A stretch of DNA of 64,000 nt from an uncultured Eubacteriales bacterium. GTDB lineage: Bacteria; Bacillota; Clostridia; Christensenellales; CAG-138. Location of the stretch: positions 62,001 through 126,000 of the forward strand of contig CADCJW010000006.1 in NCBI GenBank assembly GCA_902801845.1, read 5' to 3'. The translations under genes and the position numbers were made by a program. Under the pieces are notes generated by a model. The model saw only the letters and a list, made by a program, of their open reading frames with translations. It was not told the DNA's origin and made no database searches. Shown here piece after piece: positions 22,633 through 31,892 of the stretch (position 1 is its first letter; each line of letters begins with the position of its first letter).

Positions 22633-24468
22633 GTGAACGACCAGGTTTTGGATCGGCTCCTATCCCGGGTGGAGAAGCCCGCCCGGTATATCGGCGGCGA
22701 ATACAATATGCAGGTGAAGGCAGAGGCGGACCTTCGCTTCGCCCTCTGCTTCCCTGACGTGTACGAGATCGGCATGTCCCATCTGGGCTCCCGCATCCTC
22801 TATCACGTGCTCAACGGCATGGAGGGCGTCCGCTGCGAGCGGTGCTTCGCCCCCTGGACGGACATGGAGCAGGCACTGAAGGAGGCGGGGGAGGAGCTCT
22901 TTACCCTGGAGACCCGCGCCCCCTTGAAGAGCTTTGACATCGTGGGCTTTTCCCTGCTGTACGAGATGTGCTACAGCAACATCCTGACCATGCTGGAGCT
23001 CGGTCACATCCCCTTTTTGAGCCGGGATCGGGGGCTCGAGTATCCTCTGCTGGTGGCGGGCGGCCCCTGCGCCGTGAACCCGGAGCCCATCGCCCCCTTC
23101 TTCGACGCCGTGGTCATCGGCGACGGGGAGGAGGCGGAGCCGGAGCTGGTGAACGCCTACAGAGCCTCCCGGGCGGCGGGGGAGACGAAGCGGCAGCTTT
23201 TGGAGCGGCTGGCCGCCATCCCCGGGGTCTACGTGCCCTCCTTCTACGAGGCGGAATACGACGAGCACGGCTTCAAGGCCATTCGTCGGCTCACGGACAA
23301 GGCCCCGGAGAAGGTGACGCGCCGGGTCCTTGAAAACCTGGACAAGGCCCCCTTCGTGGGCCGTCAGCTGGTGCCCCACATGCAGATCGTCCACGATCGG
23401 GTGGCGCTGGAGGTCATGCGGGGCTGCACCAGGGGCTGTCGGTTCTGCCAGGCGGGGTACATCTACCGGCCCGTCCGGGAGCGGAGCGAAAGGACCCTCC
23501 TCGCCCAGGCGGAGGAGCTGGTGCGATGCACGGGCTACGACGAGATCTCCCTCCTCAGCCTGTCCACCGGCGACTATTCCCACCTTCACGAGCTCCTGCC
23601 TGAGGTTATGGACCGGATGGAGAAGAAGCGGGTGTCCGTGGCCCTGCCCAGTTTGCGCATCGATTCCCTTCTCAAGGACGAGCTCGATAAGATGCAGTCC
23701 GTCCGCAAGGCGGGCCTCACCTTCGCCCCCGAGGCGGGGACCCAGCGCATGCGGGACGTGATCAACAAGAACGTGACCGAGGAGGACCTCTTGCGGGCCT
23801 GCTCCGACGCCTTCGAGTCCGGCTGGACCGGGGTGAAGCTGTATTTCATGATCGGGCTCCCCACGGAGACGGACGAGGACGTGCTGGGCATCGCGGAGCT
23901 GGCGAAAAAGGTCTCCCGCCTCTTTTACTCCATGCCCAAGGAGAAGCGGGGCAAGGGATTGCGCCTCACGGTCAGCGTGTCCACCTTCGTGCCCAAGCCC
24001 CACACCGCTTTCGAGTGGTGCGCCCAGGACGAGCCGGAGGAGATCCGAAGGAAGCAGCGTCTGCTGGTAGGGGCCATGAAGGGCGTCCGGGGCGGGGAGC
24101 TCCACTACCACCCCAGCTTTTTGTCCGTGCTGGAGGCTGCCTTCTCCCGGGGGGACCGGCGCCTTGCCGAGGTGCTTTTACGGGCCCACGGGAAGGGCTG
24201 TCGCTTCGACTCCTGGAGCGAGCATTTCAAGCCGGTTGCCTGGCAGGAGGCCTTTTCCGAGTGCGGCCTTACGGTGGCGGAGTACGCCCACCGGCAGCGG
24301 GCGCTCACGGAGCCGCTCCCCTGGGGCCACGTGGACGTGGTGGTCACGGAGGCGTATTTGAAGAAGGAGTATGAAAAGGCCATGGCGGCCCAGACCACGA
24401 AGGACTGCCGCCAGGGCTGCAACGGATGCTTTGGGAGGGCCTATGCGGATCATCGCTGCTTTGCATGA
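22633..24468 (+). CDS. TIGR03960 family radical SAM protein
   Basis: 611 aa from a GTG at 22633, with AGGAAAAGGA upstream; a TTG at 22603 is the alternative. The start gives VNDQVLDRLLSRVEKPARYI, matching the family opening. The N-terminal half has a B12-binding-like Rossmann region (LRFALCFPDVYEIGMSHLGS). The radical SAM cluster motif MRGCTRGCRFCQAG places Cys265, Cys269 and Cys272 in a CxxxCxxC pattern. The C-terminus has further cysteines (DCRQGCNGCFG). The family always accompanies a TIGR03936 protein and often RNase E/G, as here. The reaction is not established; RNA modification or maturation is suspected from context. Confidence 0.88.
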   Translation: MNDQVLDRLLSRVEKPARYIGGEYNMQVKAEADLRFALCFPDVYEIGMSHLGSRILYHVLNGMEGVRCERCFAPWTDMEQALKEAGEELFTLETRAPLKSFDIVGFSLLYEMCYSNILTMLELGHIPFLSRDRGLEYPLLVAGGPCAVNPEPIAPFFDAVVIGDGEEAEPELVNAYRASRAAGETKRQLLERLAAIPGVYVPSFYEAEYDEHGFKAIRRLTDKAPEKVTRRVLENLDKAPFVGRQLVPHMQIVHDRVALEVMRGCTRGCRFCQAGYIYRPVRERSERTLLAQAEELVRCTGYDEISLLSLSTGDYSHLHELLPEVMDRMEKKRVSVALPSLRIDSLLKDELDKMQSVRKAGLTFAPEAGTQRMRDVINKNVTEEDLLRACSDAFESGWTGVKLYFMIGLPTETDEDVLGIAELAKKVSRLFYSMPKEKRGKGLRLTVSVSTFVPKPHTAFEWCAQDEPEEIRRKQRLLVGAMKGVRGGELHYHPSFLSVLEAAFSRGDRRLAEVLLRAHGKGCRFDSWSEHFKPVAWQEAFSECGLTVAEYAHRQRALTEPLPWGHVDVVVTEAYLKKEYEKAMAAQTTKDCRQGCNGCFGRAYADHRCFA

Positions 24469-25141
24469 GCGGGGGAGGGCGGCGTATCTCAGCCACCTCG
24501 ATATGCAGCGGACGCTGCAGCGGGCGCTTCGGCGGGCGGACATGCCCCTCGTCTACTCCCAGGGCTTCAACCCCCACCCCCTGGTGGCTTTTGCCGGGGC
24601 CCTGTCCACGGGCTATGAAAGCGAGCGGGAGTGGTTCGACGTGCGCCTGGAGGGGGAGATCATTCCCGCCGACTTCGAGGCCCGTTTGAACGAGGTGCTG
24701 CCCGAGGGCATGGCCGTGTCCCATGCCATGGAGGCGCCGGAGGATTTGGGGACCCTGACCGGGCATCTGGCCGCCGCCCGGTACACCCTGTGGGTCCGGC
24801 CCGAGAGGGCTTTCTCGGCGGCGGAGGTGGGCAGCGCCCTGGACAAACTGCTGCAAAGCGAAGAACTCATGGTACAGAAGCGGACGAAGAGCGGGGCCAT
24901 GGTGCCCCAGAACATCCGTCCGCAGCTCTACGAAGCGAGGCTGACGGCCTGTGACGGCGCCTCCTTCGCGTTGGATGTTTTGGGGGAACTGACCGCCGGT
25001 GGCGGGTTGCGCACGGAAGCGTTCGTCAACGTGCTGCTCGATTTTCTGGGGTCAGCGGGTTCCTTCCAATGCCGACGGGAGGAGATGTATTTCGACGGCC
25101 TGCCGGGTCTGCCCAGCCTTGGGAAAGGAAAATATGAATAA
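24443..25141 (+). CDS. TIGR03936 family (DUF2344) radical SAM-associated protein
   Basis: 232 aa from the ATG at 24443, with GGGAGGG upstream. It opens with a strand followed by LSHLDMQRTLQRALRRADMPLVYSQGFNPHP (read in parts, about 15-45), the hallmark of DUF2344. In some bacteria this domain is fused to the preceding radical SAM protein; here it is a separate gene overlapping it by 26 bases. It is presumably the partner subunit. It overlaps the next gene by 8 bases. Confidence 0.88.
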   Translation: MRIIAALHERGRAAYLSHLDMQRTLQRALRRADMPLVYSQGFNPHPLVAFAGALSTGYESEREWFDVRLEGEIIPADFEARLNEVLPEGMAVSHAMEAPEDLGTLTGHLAAARYTLWVRPERAFSAAEVGSALDKLLQSEELMVQKRTKSGAMVPQNIRPQLYEARLTACDGASFALDVLGELTAGGGLRTEAFVNVLLDFLGSAGSFQCRREEMYFDGLPGLPSLGKGKYE

Positions 25142-26645
25142 GGAAATTTTAGTAGACGCCAACAAATTCGCCATCCGCGTGGCGGTGGTGGAGGACGGCA
25201 CCCCTGTGGAGCTCTACGTGGAGCAAAACGGGACGGAACGATTGGTGGGGAACATCTACCTCGGCAAGGTCCAAAACGTGCTGCCGGGCATGCAGGCGGC
25301 CTTCGTGGACATCGGCCTCGAGAAGAACGCCTTCCTCTACGCCGGGGACGTGTTCTTCCCCGGGGACCAGTACGACGAGCTGGAGCAGCTCCCGGAGACC
25401 CGCAAGATCGGGGATCTGTTGAAGCCGGGTCAAAACGTCCTGGTCCAGGTGGCCAAGGACCCCGTGGGCACCAAGGGCGCCCGGGTCACCACCCACATCA
25501 CCTTGGCGGGCCGGTCGCTGGTGCTCATGCCCACGGTGGACTACGTGGGCGTCAGCCGCCGCATCGAAAAGGAGGAGGAGCGGGGGCGCCTGCGCAAGAT
25601 CCTCAACGAGATCAAGCCCAAGAACAAGGGCGTCATCGTCCGCACCGCCTCCGCCGGAAAGACGAAGGAGGCCTTCCAGGAGGATCTGGACAGCCTCCTG
25701 ACCCTCTACGAGGACATCGAGAAGAAATCCAAGAAGACCAAGGCCCCCGCCCTCATGCACGCGGAGCAGAGCCTTCTGTTCCGCACGGTCCGGGACCTTC
25801 TCATGAAGGACGTGGATCGGGTCTTCGTCAACGACCAGGCGGCCTGCGACAAGCTCAAAGAGATCGCCGACGTCATGGCCCCCAAGCTGAAGCCCCGCAT
25901 CCTCTATAAGGACTCCGAGGCCCTCTTCGACCGGTACGACACCGAGGCGAAGATCGAAAACGCCCTCTCCCGCCAGGTCTGGCTCAAGTCCGGCGGGTAT
26001 CTGGTCATCGACCGGGCCGAGGCCATGACCATCATCGACGTGAACACGGGCAAGTACGTGGGCAAGGACAACCTGGAGAAGACCATCACCAACACCAACT
26101 GCGAGGCCGCCCGGGAGATCGCCGTCCAGCTCCGCCTCAGGGACATCGGCGGCATCGTCATCATCGACTTCATCGACATGGATAAGGAAGCCGACCGGCA
26201 GAAGGTGCTCCAGACCCTGAAGGAAGCCATGCGGGACGATCACACCCGCTCCCATGTGTTTGGGTTCACCCATCTGGGACTGGTGGAGCTGACCCGAAAG
26301 AAAACGGGCCGCAGCATCGGCGACACCCTGAAGGTCACCTGCCCCTACTGCCAGGGGGAGGCGAAGGTGCTCTCGCCCTACACCGTCTTCAATCGCCTTC
26401 GGAAGCAGACCCTCCAGGTGCTCAAGGGCTGCAAGCTGAAGCGGATCTATATCGAGGTCAGCCCCGACGTGGCCGCCGCCATGGAGGAGCTCATGAAGAA
26501 GGACGGGGAGCTCTTCCCCGAATCCCGGGACGCGGACTTCTACGTGAAGGCCAACCCGGCCCTGCACATGGAGAAATTCACCGTCAAGCCCCTGCCGGAC
26601 AAGCGGGTGGCCGAGGCGAAGAAGTCCTGTCGGATCATGCACTGA
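25134..26645 (+). CDS. rng: Ribonuclease E/G family protein (RNase G-like)
   Basis: 503 aa from the ATG at 25134. An N-terminal S1-type RNA-binding domain (about 38-125) has NIYLGKVQNVLPGMQAAFVDIG. The catalytic core includes YLVIDRAEAMTIIDVNTGKY and GGIVIIDFIDM, which carry the metal-binding aspartates, then LGLVELTRKK and the zinc-link CPYC. Length fits RNase G rather than full RNase E, as there is no long scaffold C-terminus. It processes rRNA and mRNA 5'-monophosphate ends. It is translationally coupled to the TIGR03936 gene. Confidence 0.92.
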   Translation: MNKEILVDANKFAIRVAVVEDGTPVELYVEQNGTERLVGNIYLGKVQNVLPGMQAAFVDIGLEKNAFLYAGDVFFPGDQYDELEQLPETRKIGDLLKPGQNVLVQVAKDPVGTKGARVTTHITLAGRSLVLMPTVDYVGVSRRIEKEEERGRLRKILNEIKPKNKGVIVRTASAGKTKEAFQEDLDSLLTLYEDIEKKSKKTKAPALMHAEQSLLFRTVRDLLMKDVDRVFVNDQAACDKLKEIADVMAPKLKPRILYKDSEALFDRYDTEAKIENALSRQVWLKSGGYLVIDRAEAMTIIDVNTGKYVGKDNLEKTITNTNCEAAREIAVQLRLRDIGGIVIIDFIDMDKEADRQKVLQTLKEAMRDDHTRSHVFGFTHLGLVELTRKKTGRSIGDTLKVTCPYCQGEAKVLSPYTVFNRLRKQTLQVLKGCKLKRIYIEVSPDVAAAMEELMKKDGELFPESRDADFYVKANPALHMEKFTVKPLPDKRVAEAKKSCRIMH

Positions 26646-26731
26646 CGGCGCCCCCCCGGCGGCCTTCGACGGCATGGGGCCGGGTGCATCGCATATACCC
26701 ACAGCGGGCTGACCCGCGGAAAGGATTCCCT

Positions 26732-27871
26732 ATGAAACACAACAAACTGCTGGCTTTGACGCTGGCCGTCCTTTTGCTCCTGGGCTGCCTTATGGGCTGC
26801 ATGCGGGTAAAGGCGTCCGGGAAGGCCCGGGAAAACGAGTCCGCCGAGGCGGCACAAAACGAGCCCGCCGGGACCACGGAGGAGGTCTTCTCCGCCTGGA
26901 ACGAGGGCGCTCCGGCCCTCGATACCCTCATCGACTACGTGGAAGCGGTGACGGACGAAGATTCGCCCGACTTCATCCCCGAGAGCCGTCGCATCGCCGT
27001 GTTCGACATGGACGGCACCGTCTACGCGGAGCTGTTTCCCACCTACTTGGAGTATTACCTCATGGCCTGGCGCATCCTGGCCGACCCCACCTTCGAGCCT
27101 GACGAGGAGATGCTTGCGGCGGCCCATGACATCCGGGCAGGGGGCCCCACCCATACCTACGCCGCCGATATGGCCGTCCGCCATGCGACGCAGGCCGCCC
27201 GTGCCTACGCGGGCATGACGCTGAACGAGTTTTCCGCCTTCGTCACCTCCGCCCTGGTCCGCGACGCCGACGGCTTTACGGGCATGACCTACGGCGAGGC
27301 CTTCTATCAGCCCATGGTGGAGGTCATCGACTACCTGACGGAGAACGGCTTTCAGGTCTATATCGTGAGCGGCAGCGACCGCTTCATCTGCCGGACCCTG
27401 TTCGAGGGCATGGTGGACGTGCCGGACGAGCATTTCATCGGCATGGACGTGGCCTTGGAGGCCAGCGGCCAGGGGGACACGGACGGCCTGGACTACGTAT
27501 TCCAGCCCTCGGACAAGCTGATACGCACCGACCGGCTCCTGGTGAAGAATCTGAAGATGAACAAGGTCACCGCCATCATGCGGGAGATCGGCAAGCAGCC
27601 GGTCCTGGCCTTCGGCAACACCAGCGGCGACACCAGCATGAACCTGTTCACCATCACCGACAACCCCTACCGCAGCGCCGCTTTCATGCTGATCGCGGAC
27701 GACGACGTGCGGGACTACGGCCACCCGGAGAAGGCGGAGGAGCTGCGGGCCCGGTGGGAGGGCTACGGCTTCAACGTGATCTCCATGCGGAACGATTTTC
27801 GGACCATCTACGGCGAGAACGTCACGAAGACAGGCGTCTTCCGCTGGACGGAGGAGCTCAGCGGCCGGTAA
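26732..27871 (+). CDS. HAD-superfamily phosphatase lipoprotein
   Basis: 379 aa from the ATG at 26732 (AAAGGA upstream). The signal peptide ends in LMGC (Cys23), so it should be a lipid-anchored extracellular enzyme. HAD motif I is IAVFDMDGTVYAEL near residue 90, with both Asp residues. Motif II is QVYIVSGSDRF, and motif IV AFGNTSGDTSMN. The large cap between motifs I and II resembles that of phosphorylcholine/phosphoserine-type phosphatases (PF12710). The substrate is unknown. The gene is inserted between the RNase G gene and rplU. Confidence 0.85.
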   Translation: MKHNKLLALTLAVLLLLGCLMGCMRVKASGKARENESAEAAQNEPAGTTEEVFSAWNEGAPALDTLIDYVEAVTDEDSPDFIPESRRIAVFDMDGTVYAELFPTYLEYYLMAWRILADPTFEPDEEMLAAAHDIRAGGPTHTYAADMAVRHATQAARAYAGMTLNEFSAFVTSALVRDADGFTGMTYGEAFYQPMVEVIDYLTENGFQVYIVSGSDRFICRTLFEGMVDVPDEHFIGMDVALEASGQGDTDGLDYVFQPSDKLIRTDRLLVKNLKMNKVTAIMREIGKQPVLAFGNTSGDTSMNLFTITDNPYRSAAFMLIADDDVRDYGHPEKAEELRARWEGYGFNVISMRNDFRTIYGENVTKTGVFRWTEELSGR

Positions 27872-27908
27872 AAACCCGATAATCTTTCGGTTTTCTCGGA
27901 AATATTTG

Positions 27909-27937
27909 TTGACACAGCCGCAGCCGGGCTGTATAAT
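27909..27937 (+). promoter_or_regulatory. Consensus promoter of the rplU-prp-rpmA operon
   Basis: TTGACA (27909-27914), 17-bp spacer, TATAAT (27932-27937). This is a perfect consensus, as expected for a ribosomal protein operon. Confidence 0.9.
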
Positions 27938-27943
27938 ACTTCG

Positions 27944-28045
27944 GCAAGCCGCATTGAGCCGGTTTTCTAAGTGCGGGCAAAACCAGGAAATTGGTTCGCT
28001 CGCCTCCGTTTCAAGCGAGTCTGGGAAGAAGGAGGAAGCACAAAC
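27944..28045 (+). promoter_or_regulatory. Candidate L21 leader RNA
   Basis: The roughly 100-nt untranslated leader can form AACCA/TGGTT and CTCGC/GCGAG hairpins just before the AAGGAGG site. L21 leader motifs in this position regulate rplU-prp-rpmA in Firmicutes; I could not match the consensus base by base. Confidence 0.45.
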
Positions 28046-28351
28046 ATGTACGCAATCGTTCAGACCGGTGGTAAGCAGTATAAGGCCCAGGTTGGCGACG
28101 TCATCTCCGTGGAGAAGCTGGACGCGGTCGTGGGCGCCGAGGTCACCTTCGACGTATTGCTGGTCGCAGACGGTGAGACCATCACCGTGGGCACCCCCGT
28201 GGTCGAGGGCGTCAAGGCCACCGGCAAGGTCGTGGAGCACGGCAAGGGCAAGAAGGTCATCGTCTTCAAGTATAAGCCCAAGAAGAACATCCGCAAGAAG
28301 AACGGCCATCGTCAGCCTTACACCAAGGTTGAGATCACGGCCATTGCCTAA
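28046..28351 (+). CDS. rplU: 50S ribosomal protein L21
   Basis: 101 aa from the ATG at 28046, after AAGAAGGAGG. It begins [18 protein letters not shown] and ends with the basic [20 protein letters not shown], the conserved L21 signature. L21 binds 23S rRNA in the large subunit. It is the first gene of the L21-Prp-L27 operon. The open frame to 27971 is untranslated leader. Confidence 0.97.
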   Translation: MYAIVQTGGKQYKAQVGDVISVEKLDAVVGAEVTFDVLLVADGETITVGTPVVEGVKATGKVVEHGKGKKVIVFKYKPKKNIRKKNGHRQPYTKVEITAIA

Positions 28352-28356
28352 GCCTC

Positions 28357-28686
28357 ATGGTCAAGGTGCAGGTGTTCCTGGAGCGGGGGACCCCCGTGGG
28401 GTTCGAGCTCACCGGACACGCGGATCAGGGTGTCGAAGGGGAGGACATCGTGTGCGCGGGCATCTCCGCCATCACCGAGACCGCTCTTTTAGGCATCACG
28501 GACGTATTGAAATTGGACGCAGCCTGGACCCACGAATCGGGGCATATGCGCTGCGAACTATCCCGGGAAACGGCCGGGGAGGATCTTGCAAAGGCCGCCA
28601 TCGTGTTCAACACCATGATCGCGGGCCTCACGTCCCTCCAACAGGCCTATCCCAAGTCCCTCAAGTTTTCATACAGGGAGGTATGA
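28357..28686 (+). CDS. prp: Ribosomal-processing cysteine protease Prp
   Basis: 109 aa. The catalytic pair is His in ELTGHADQG (about residue 21) and Cys in GEDIVCAGISAI (about 34), the DUF464/YsxB pattern. Prp removes the N-terminal extension of L27 before the protein can function in the ribosome. Its position between rplU and rpmA and the cleavable sequence on the neighbouring L27 agree with this. Confidence 0.93.
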   Translation: MVKVQVFLERGTPVGFELTGHADQGVEGEDIVCAGISAITETALLGITDVLKLDAAWTHESGHMRCELSRETAGEDLAKAAIVFNTMIAGLTSLQQAYPKSLKFSYREV

Positions 28687-28689
28687 GCT

Positions 28690-28974
28690 ATGTTTACGAT
28701 GAATCTGCAACTGTTCGCGCATAAGAAGGGTGTGGGCTCTTCCCGTAACGGCAGAGACAGCGAAAGCAAGCGTCTTGGACCCAAGAAGGCAGACGGCCAG
28801 GCCGTGCTGGCGGGGAACATCCTCGTGCGCCAGCGGGGCACCCACTTCCATCCCGGCAACAACGTCGGGATCGGCAAGGACGATACCCTGTTTGCCAAGA
28901 TCGACGGCGTGGTCCGCTTCGAGACCCGTCATCTGGGGAAGAAGACCGTTAGCGTCTACGCTGCGGAAGAGTAA
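28690..28974 (+). CDS. rpmA: 50S ribosomal protein L27 with Prp-cleavable leader
   Basis: 94 aa. It opens [20 protein letters not shown]; the [10 protein letters not shown] junction is the known Prp cleavage site in Firmicutes, leaving a mature N-terminus beginning AHKKG that reaches the peptidyl transferase centre. The rest ([30 protein letters not shown]) is standard L27. The gene follows prp after 3 nt. Confidence 0.97.
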   Translation: MFTMNLQLFAHKKGVGSSRNGRDSESKRLGPKKADGQAVLAGNILVRQRGTHFHPGNNVGIGKDDTLFAKIDGVVRFETRHLGKKTVSVYAAEE

Positions 28975-28989
28975 GAAGAATTTCAGCAT

Positions 28990-29019
28990 AAAAGCAGGAA
29001 GCCTCGGCTTCCTGCTTTT
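28990..29019 (+). terminator. Terminator of the L21-L27 operon
   Basis: AAAAGCAGGAAGCC and GGCTTCCTGCTTTT pair with a two-base loop and further T, a 14-bp stem. It also faces the convergent repeat-protein gene. Confidence 0.92.
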
Positions 29020-29072
29020 TTGTCGTTCATATAGCGCCATGTCCGGGCGGGGGAGTTGCGCCGCAGCGTGTA

Positions 29073-31892
29073 TCACTTCTCAAATGCGTACACCCCGTTT
29101 TCGGGGATCTCCAGCACCTGCTCCCCTTTCTCCAGGGTCAGCCCGGTCAAAACCTGGGCCGCCGTCCTAATGTCGCCCGCCAGGGCCTCCACCGTCACGG
29201 ACAAACCGCCCTCCGCCGGGGCCAGGGTGAACAGATAGGCGTCCACTTCTTCCAGATCGGCGAACCACTCGCTCACCTTCTCCGTCTCGATCACCAGCTT
29301 GACCTCTCCGTAGACGAACTCCACCCGGTCCAGGCCCTGATTTTGCCATTCCTCGAACGCCTCCGCCGACAGCGCCAGGCAGTCCGCTTTCTCGGCCTCC
29401 ACGGGCGTCAGCGTCAGCACCAGCTTGCCCTCGGGCCGGGTCACGGTGGATTCATAGGACAAAGGCTCGCCCGCCTCGTCCGCCAGCAGGCCCACCATCC
29501 GGTCCTGATCCCGGTGGTTGTCCCGCCAGATGCGCTTTTCGCACCGGTCGCACCGGCGGTATACCCGCAGTATGGTGCGGCTGGTTTCCTTATAATCATG
29601 GCCCAGGGCGTCTACGGTCTCCTGCTTTGTCAGGACCTCGTTGCAGACCGAGCAATGCTTCCCTTCGGTCAAACCCGTCTCGGTGCAGGTGGGCTCCACA
29701 GCCTTATCCACGACCTCCGTATGCCCCTTGGCGTCTACGGTCTCCTGCTTCGTCAGGACCTCGCCGCAGACCGAGCAATGCTTCCCTTCAGTCAAACCCG
29801 TCTCCGTGCAGGTGGGCTCCACAGCCTTATCCACGACCTCGGTATGCCCGTTCGCCGGAATCTCCTCCTGCTTCGTCAGGACCTCGCCGCAGACGGAGCA
29901 ATGCTTCCCCTCGGTCAGGCCGGTCTCGGTGCAAGTGGGCTCCACAGCCTTATCCACGACCTCGGTATGCCCGTTCGCCGGAATCTCTTCTTGCTTTACC
30001 AGGACCTCGCTGCAGACGGAGCAATGCTTCCCTTCGGTGAGGCCCGTCTCGGTGCAGGTGGGCTCCACAGCCTTATCCACGACTTCCGTATGCCCCTTGG
30101 CCGGGACGGTCTCCTGCTTCGTCAGGACCTCGTTGCAGACGGAGCAATGCTTCCCTTCAGTCAAACCCGTCTCCGTGCAGGTGGGCTCCTTGGCGGCATC
30201 GGTAACCTCCGTATGCCTCTTGGCCGGGACGGTCTCCTGCTTCGTCAGGATTTCGTTGCAGACGGAGCAATGCTTCCCCTCGGTGAGGCCCGTCTCGGTG
30301 CAGGTGGGCTCCACGGCCTTATCCACGACCTCGGTATGCCCGTTCGCCGGAATCTCCTCCTGCTTCGTCAGGACCTCGCCGCACGCAGAGCAATGCTTCC
30401 CTTCGGTCAGGCCCGTCTCCGTGCAGGTGGGCTCCACGGCCTTATCCACGACCTCCGTATGCCCCTTGGCCGGGATCTTCTGCTGCTCCACCTTCTCGGT
30501 GCAGCGGGTGCAGTGCTTCCCTTCCGTCAACCCCGGCTCCGTGCAGGTAGGCTCCTTGGCGGGGTCCGTGACCCAGTCGTGACCGGCTGCGGGTATGTTC
30601 CATTCCCCATCATTGATGAGCTCCTTGCCCGCGGCGTCCTGATAATGTTTATGGCAGTCGGGGCATTCATAGCCCGATATGTGCCCGGCGTCCACACAGG
30701 TGGCTTCGACGGCGTTGACCGGTGGAAGAGACGCGCTGTACTGGGATTTGCGCTTGTACAAATGAATGATACTAAACTCTCCTCCACCTAACACAGTTAT
30801 GCCATGTTCAAAGAATTCCATCTTATTCCAAACAAGGGTATAATGGCAGTCAACACTCGGTGCTATGTCAGAACCGCTGTAGGTCGCATTCTCGAGTTCT
30901 TCTTTGCTATTGCCTTTTATCATTCCTGCATATGTACTGTCTGGCTTAAGCCAATGTAGTATATAATGCTCACCGGATATGGTTCCAACTGTGGTTTTCT
31001 GCGCGGTATATGCCTTGCCGTCCAGCTCTACAGTAGCGGAATAGGTTACGTTTAGCACACCGCTAGTTTCATCGTATGATGGAGCAATATCGTATAAACC
31101 AGGTTGAAAGTCCACGCTCTTTGTCACGCCGCAGTTGCCCCGCTGGCACTTGAGGTGGACGGTCGCTGTATCCGTATCAAAGTCCAGAGTCAGCTCGCCG
31201 TCCACGGCCCAGTCGTGGCCCAACGGTTCCCCGTACTCCTGGCCGCATTCATCACAGATGGGCCCACTCACGCAGGTCGCCGTGCCGCCGGAATGCGTGG
31301 CTTCATCGCTCTTCACTGTGCAACCGTCGTTCAGGCACTTGTGGTAATGGCCGTTTTCGTCATAGCTCCATTCCGTGTCCCAGTCGTGGCCCTTGGCGGG
31401 GATCACCACGTCAGGAAGCGGATAATCATATGCATCATAATACAACTGGCATGTTTCACAGTACCAACATTCAGCACTATATCCTATCTCGGTGCAGGTG
31501 GCGTCTTTGGGCACGTGATAAATCCGCGAATGTCCTTTGCGGTAGGTGTTGCCGCAGACCGTGCAGGTGGCGCTCTGCGTGCAGGTGGCGTCGCCTTTAC
31601 AGTATTCCTCTACGTGTGCTTTACAATCAGCATATCTACATGCGATTGCATGATATGCATCGGATGATCCCAGTGCTTGTATAAATTCCCCTTCCAAAGT
31701 GCCTTTATGACAAACCGGACACCTGTCCCCGACTGTAAACGTTCCTTCGCCTGTTTCATGTCCTTCTAAGCGGGAGTAATAATGACCGGTTATGGAAAAA
31801 ACATTTCCTTCGGCCTTCGCTGCCCGTTCCGGCGTCAGGACCAGGACCATCATCAGCACCAGCACCAGGGCAAAAACTCGTTTCGTGTTCAT
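29073..31892 (-). CDS. Large secreted Cys-rich repeat protein
   Basis: 939 aa from the ATG at 31892, behind GGAGGAGG. The signal peptide (MNTKRVFALVLVLMMVLVL...) ends near residue 27. The first 300 residues hold several CxxC pairs (CPVCHKG, CTVCGN, CWYCETC, CDECGQ) with GHDW repeats. A beta-rich middle follows, then eight units of about 41 aa (about 437-763), each with CTETGLTEGKHCSVC and joined by KGHTEVVDKAVEPT-type sequence. The C-terminal 170 residues lack Cys and end in AFEK; no LPXTG motif or membrane anchor is seen. Such repeats are common in secreted or surface proteins of gut Firmicutes; four-Cys zinc-ribbon-like folding is plausible. The function is unknown. Confidence 0.82.
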   Translation of the reverse strand: MNTKRVFALVLVLMMVLVLTPERAAKAEGNVFSITGHYYSRLEGHETGEGTFTVGDRCPVCHKGTLEGEFIQALGSSDAYHAIACRYADCKAHVEEYCKGDATCTQSATCTVCGNTYRKGHSRIYHVPKDATCTEIGYSAECWYCETCQLYYDAYDYPLPDVVIPAKGHDWDTEWSYDENGHYHKCLNDGCTVKSDEATHSGGTATCVSGPICDECGQEYGEPLGHDWAVDGELTLDFDTDTATVHLKCQRGNCGVTKSVDFQPGLYDIAPSYDETSGVLNVTYSATVELDGKAYTAQKTTVGTISGEHYILHWLKPDSTYAGMIKGNSKEELENATYSGSDIAPSVDCHYTLVWNKMEFFEHGITVLGGGEFSIIHLYKRKSQYSASLPPVNAVEATCVDAGHISGYECPDCHKHYQDAAGKELINDGEWNIPAAGHDWVTDPAKEPTCTEPGLTEGKHCTRCTEKVEQQKIPAKGHTEVVDKAVEPTCTETGLTEGKHCSACGEVLTKQEEIPANGHTEVVDKAVEPTCTETGLTEGKHCSVCNEILTKQETVPAKRHTEVTDAAKEPTCTETGLTEGKHCSVCNEVLTKQETVPAKGHTEVVDKAVEPTCTETGLTEGKHCSVCSEVLVKQEEIPANGHTEVVDKAVEPTCTETGLTEGKHCSVCGEVLTKQEEIPANGHTEVVDKAVEPTCTETGLTEGKHCSVCGEVLTKQETVDAKGHTEVVDKAVEPTCTETGLTEGKHCSVCNEVLTKQETVDALGHDYKETSRTILRVYRRCDRCEKRIWRDNHRDQDRMVGLLADEAGEPLSYESTVTRPEGKLVLTLTPVEAEKADCLALSAEAFEEWQNQGLDRVEFVYGEVKLVIETEKVSEWFADLEEVDAYLFTLAPAEGGLSVTVEALAGDIRTAAQVLTGLTLEKGEQVLEIPENGVYAFEK
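29604..30584 (-). repeat. Tandem array of 123-bp coding repeats (8 units)
   Basis: Unit borders at 123-base steps: 29604, 29727, 29850, 29973, 30096, 30219, 30342, and a diverged 120-bp unit at 30465-30584. The seven near-identical units differ mostly at the codon after HCS.C and in the EEIPAN / ETVPAK / ETVDAK linker. Stretches are identical at the DNA level, so unit number may change by recombination. Confidence 0.9.

Noticed and set aside
29604-30584. Regular repeats that might be a CRISPR array
   Set aside because: Units are 123 bp, contiguous, coding, and without variable spacers.
29343-30791. 482-codon plus-strand frame with repeated sequence
   Set aside because: It is the reverse complement of the Cys-repeat gene; the repeats simply keep the opposite frame open.
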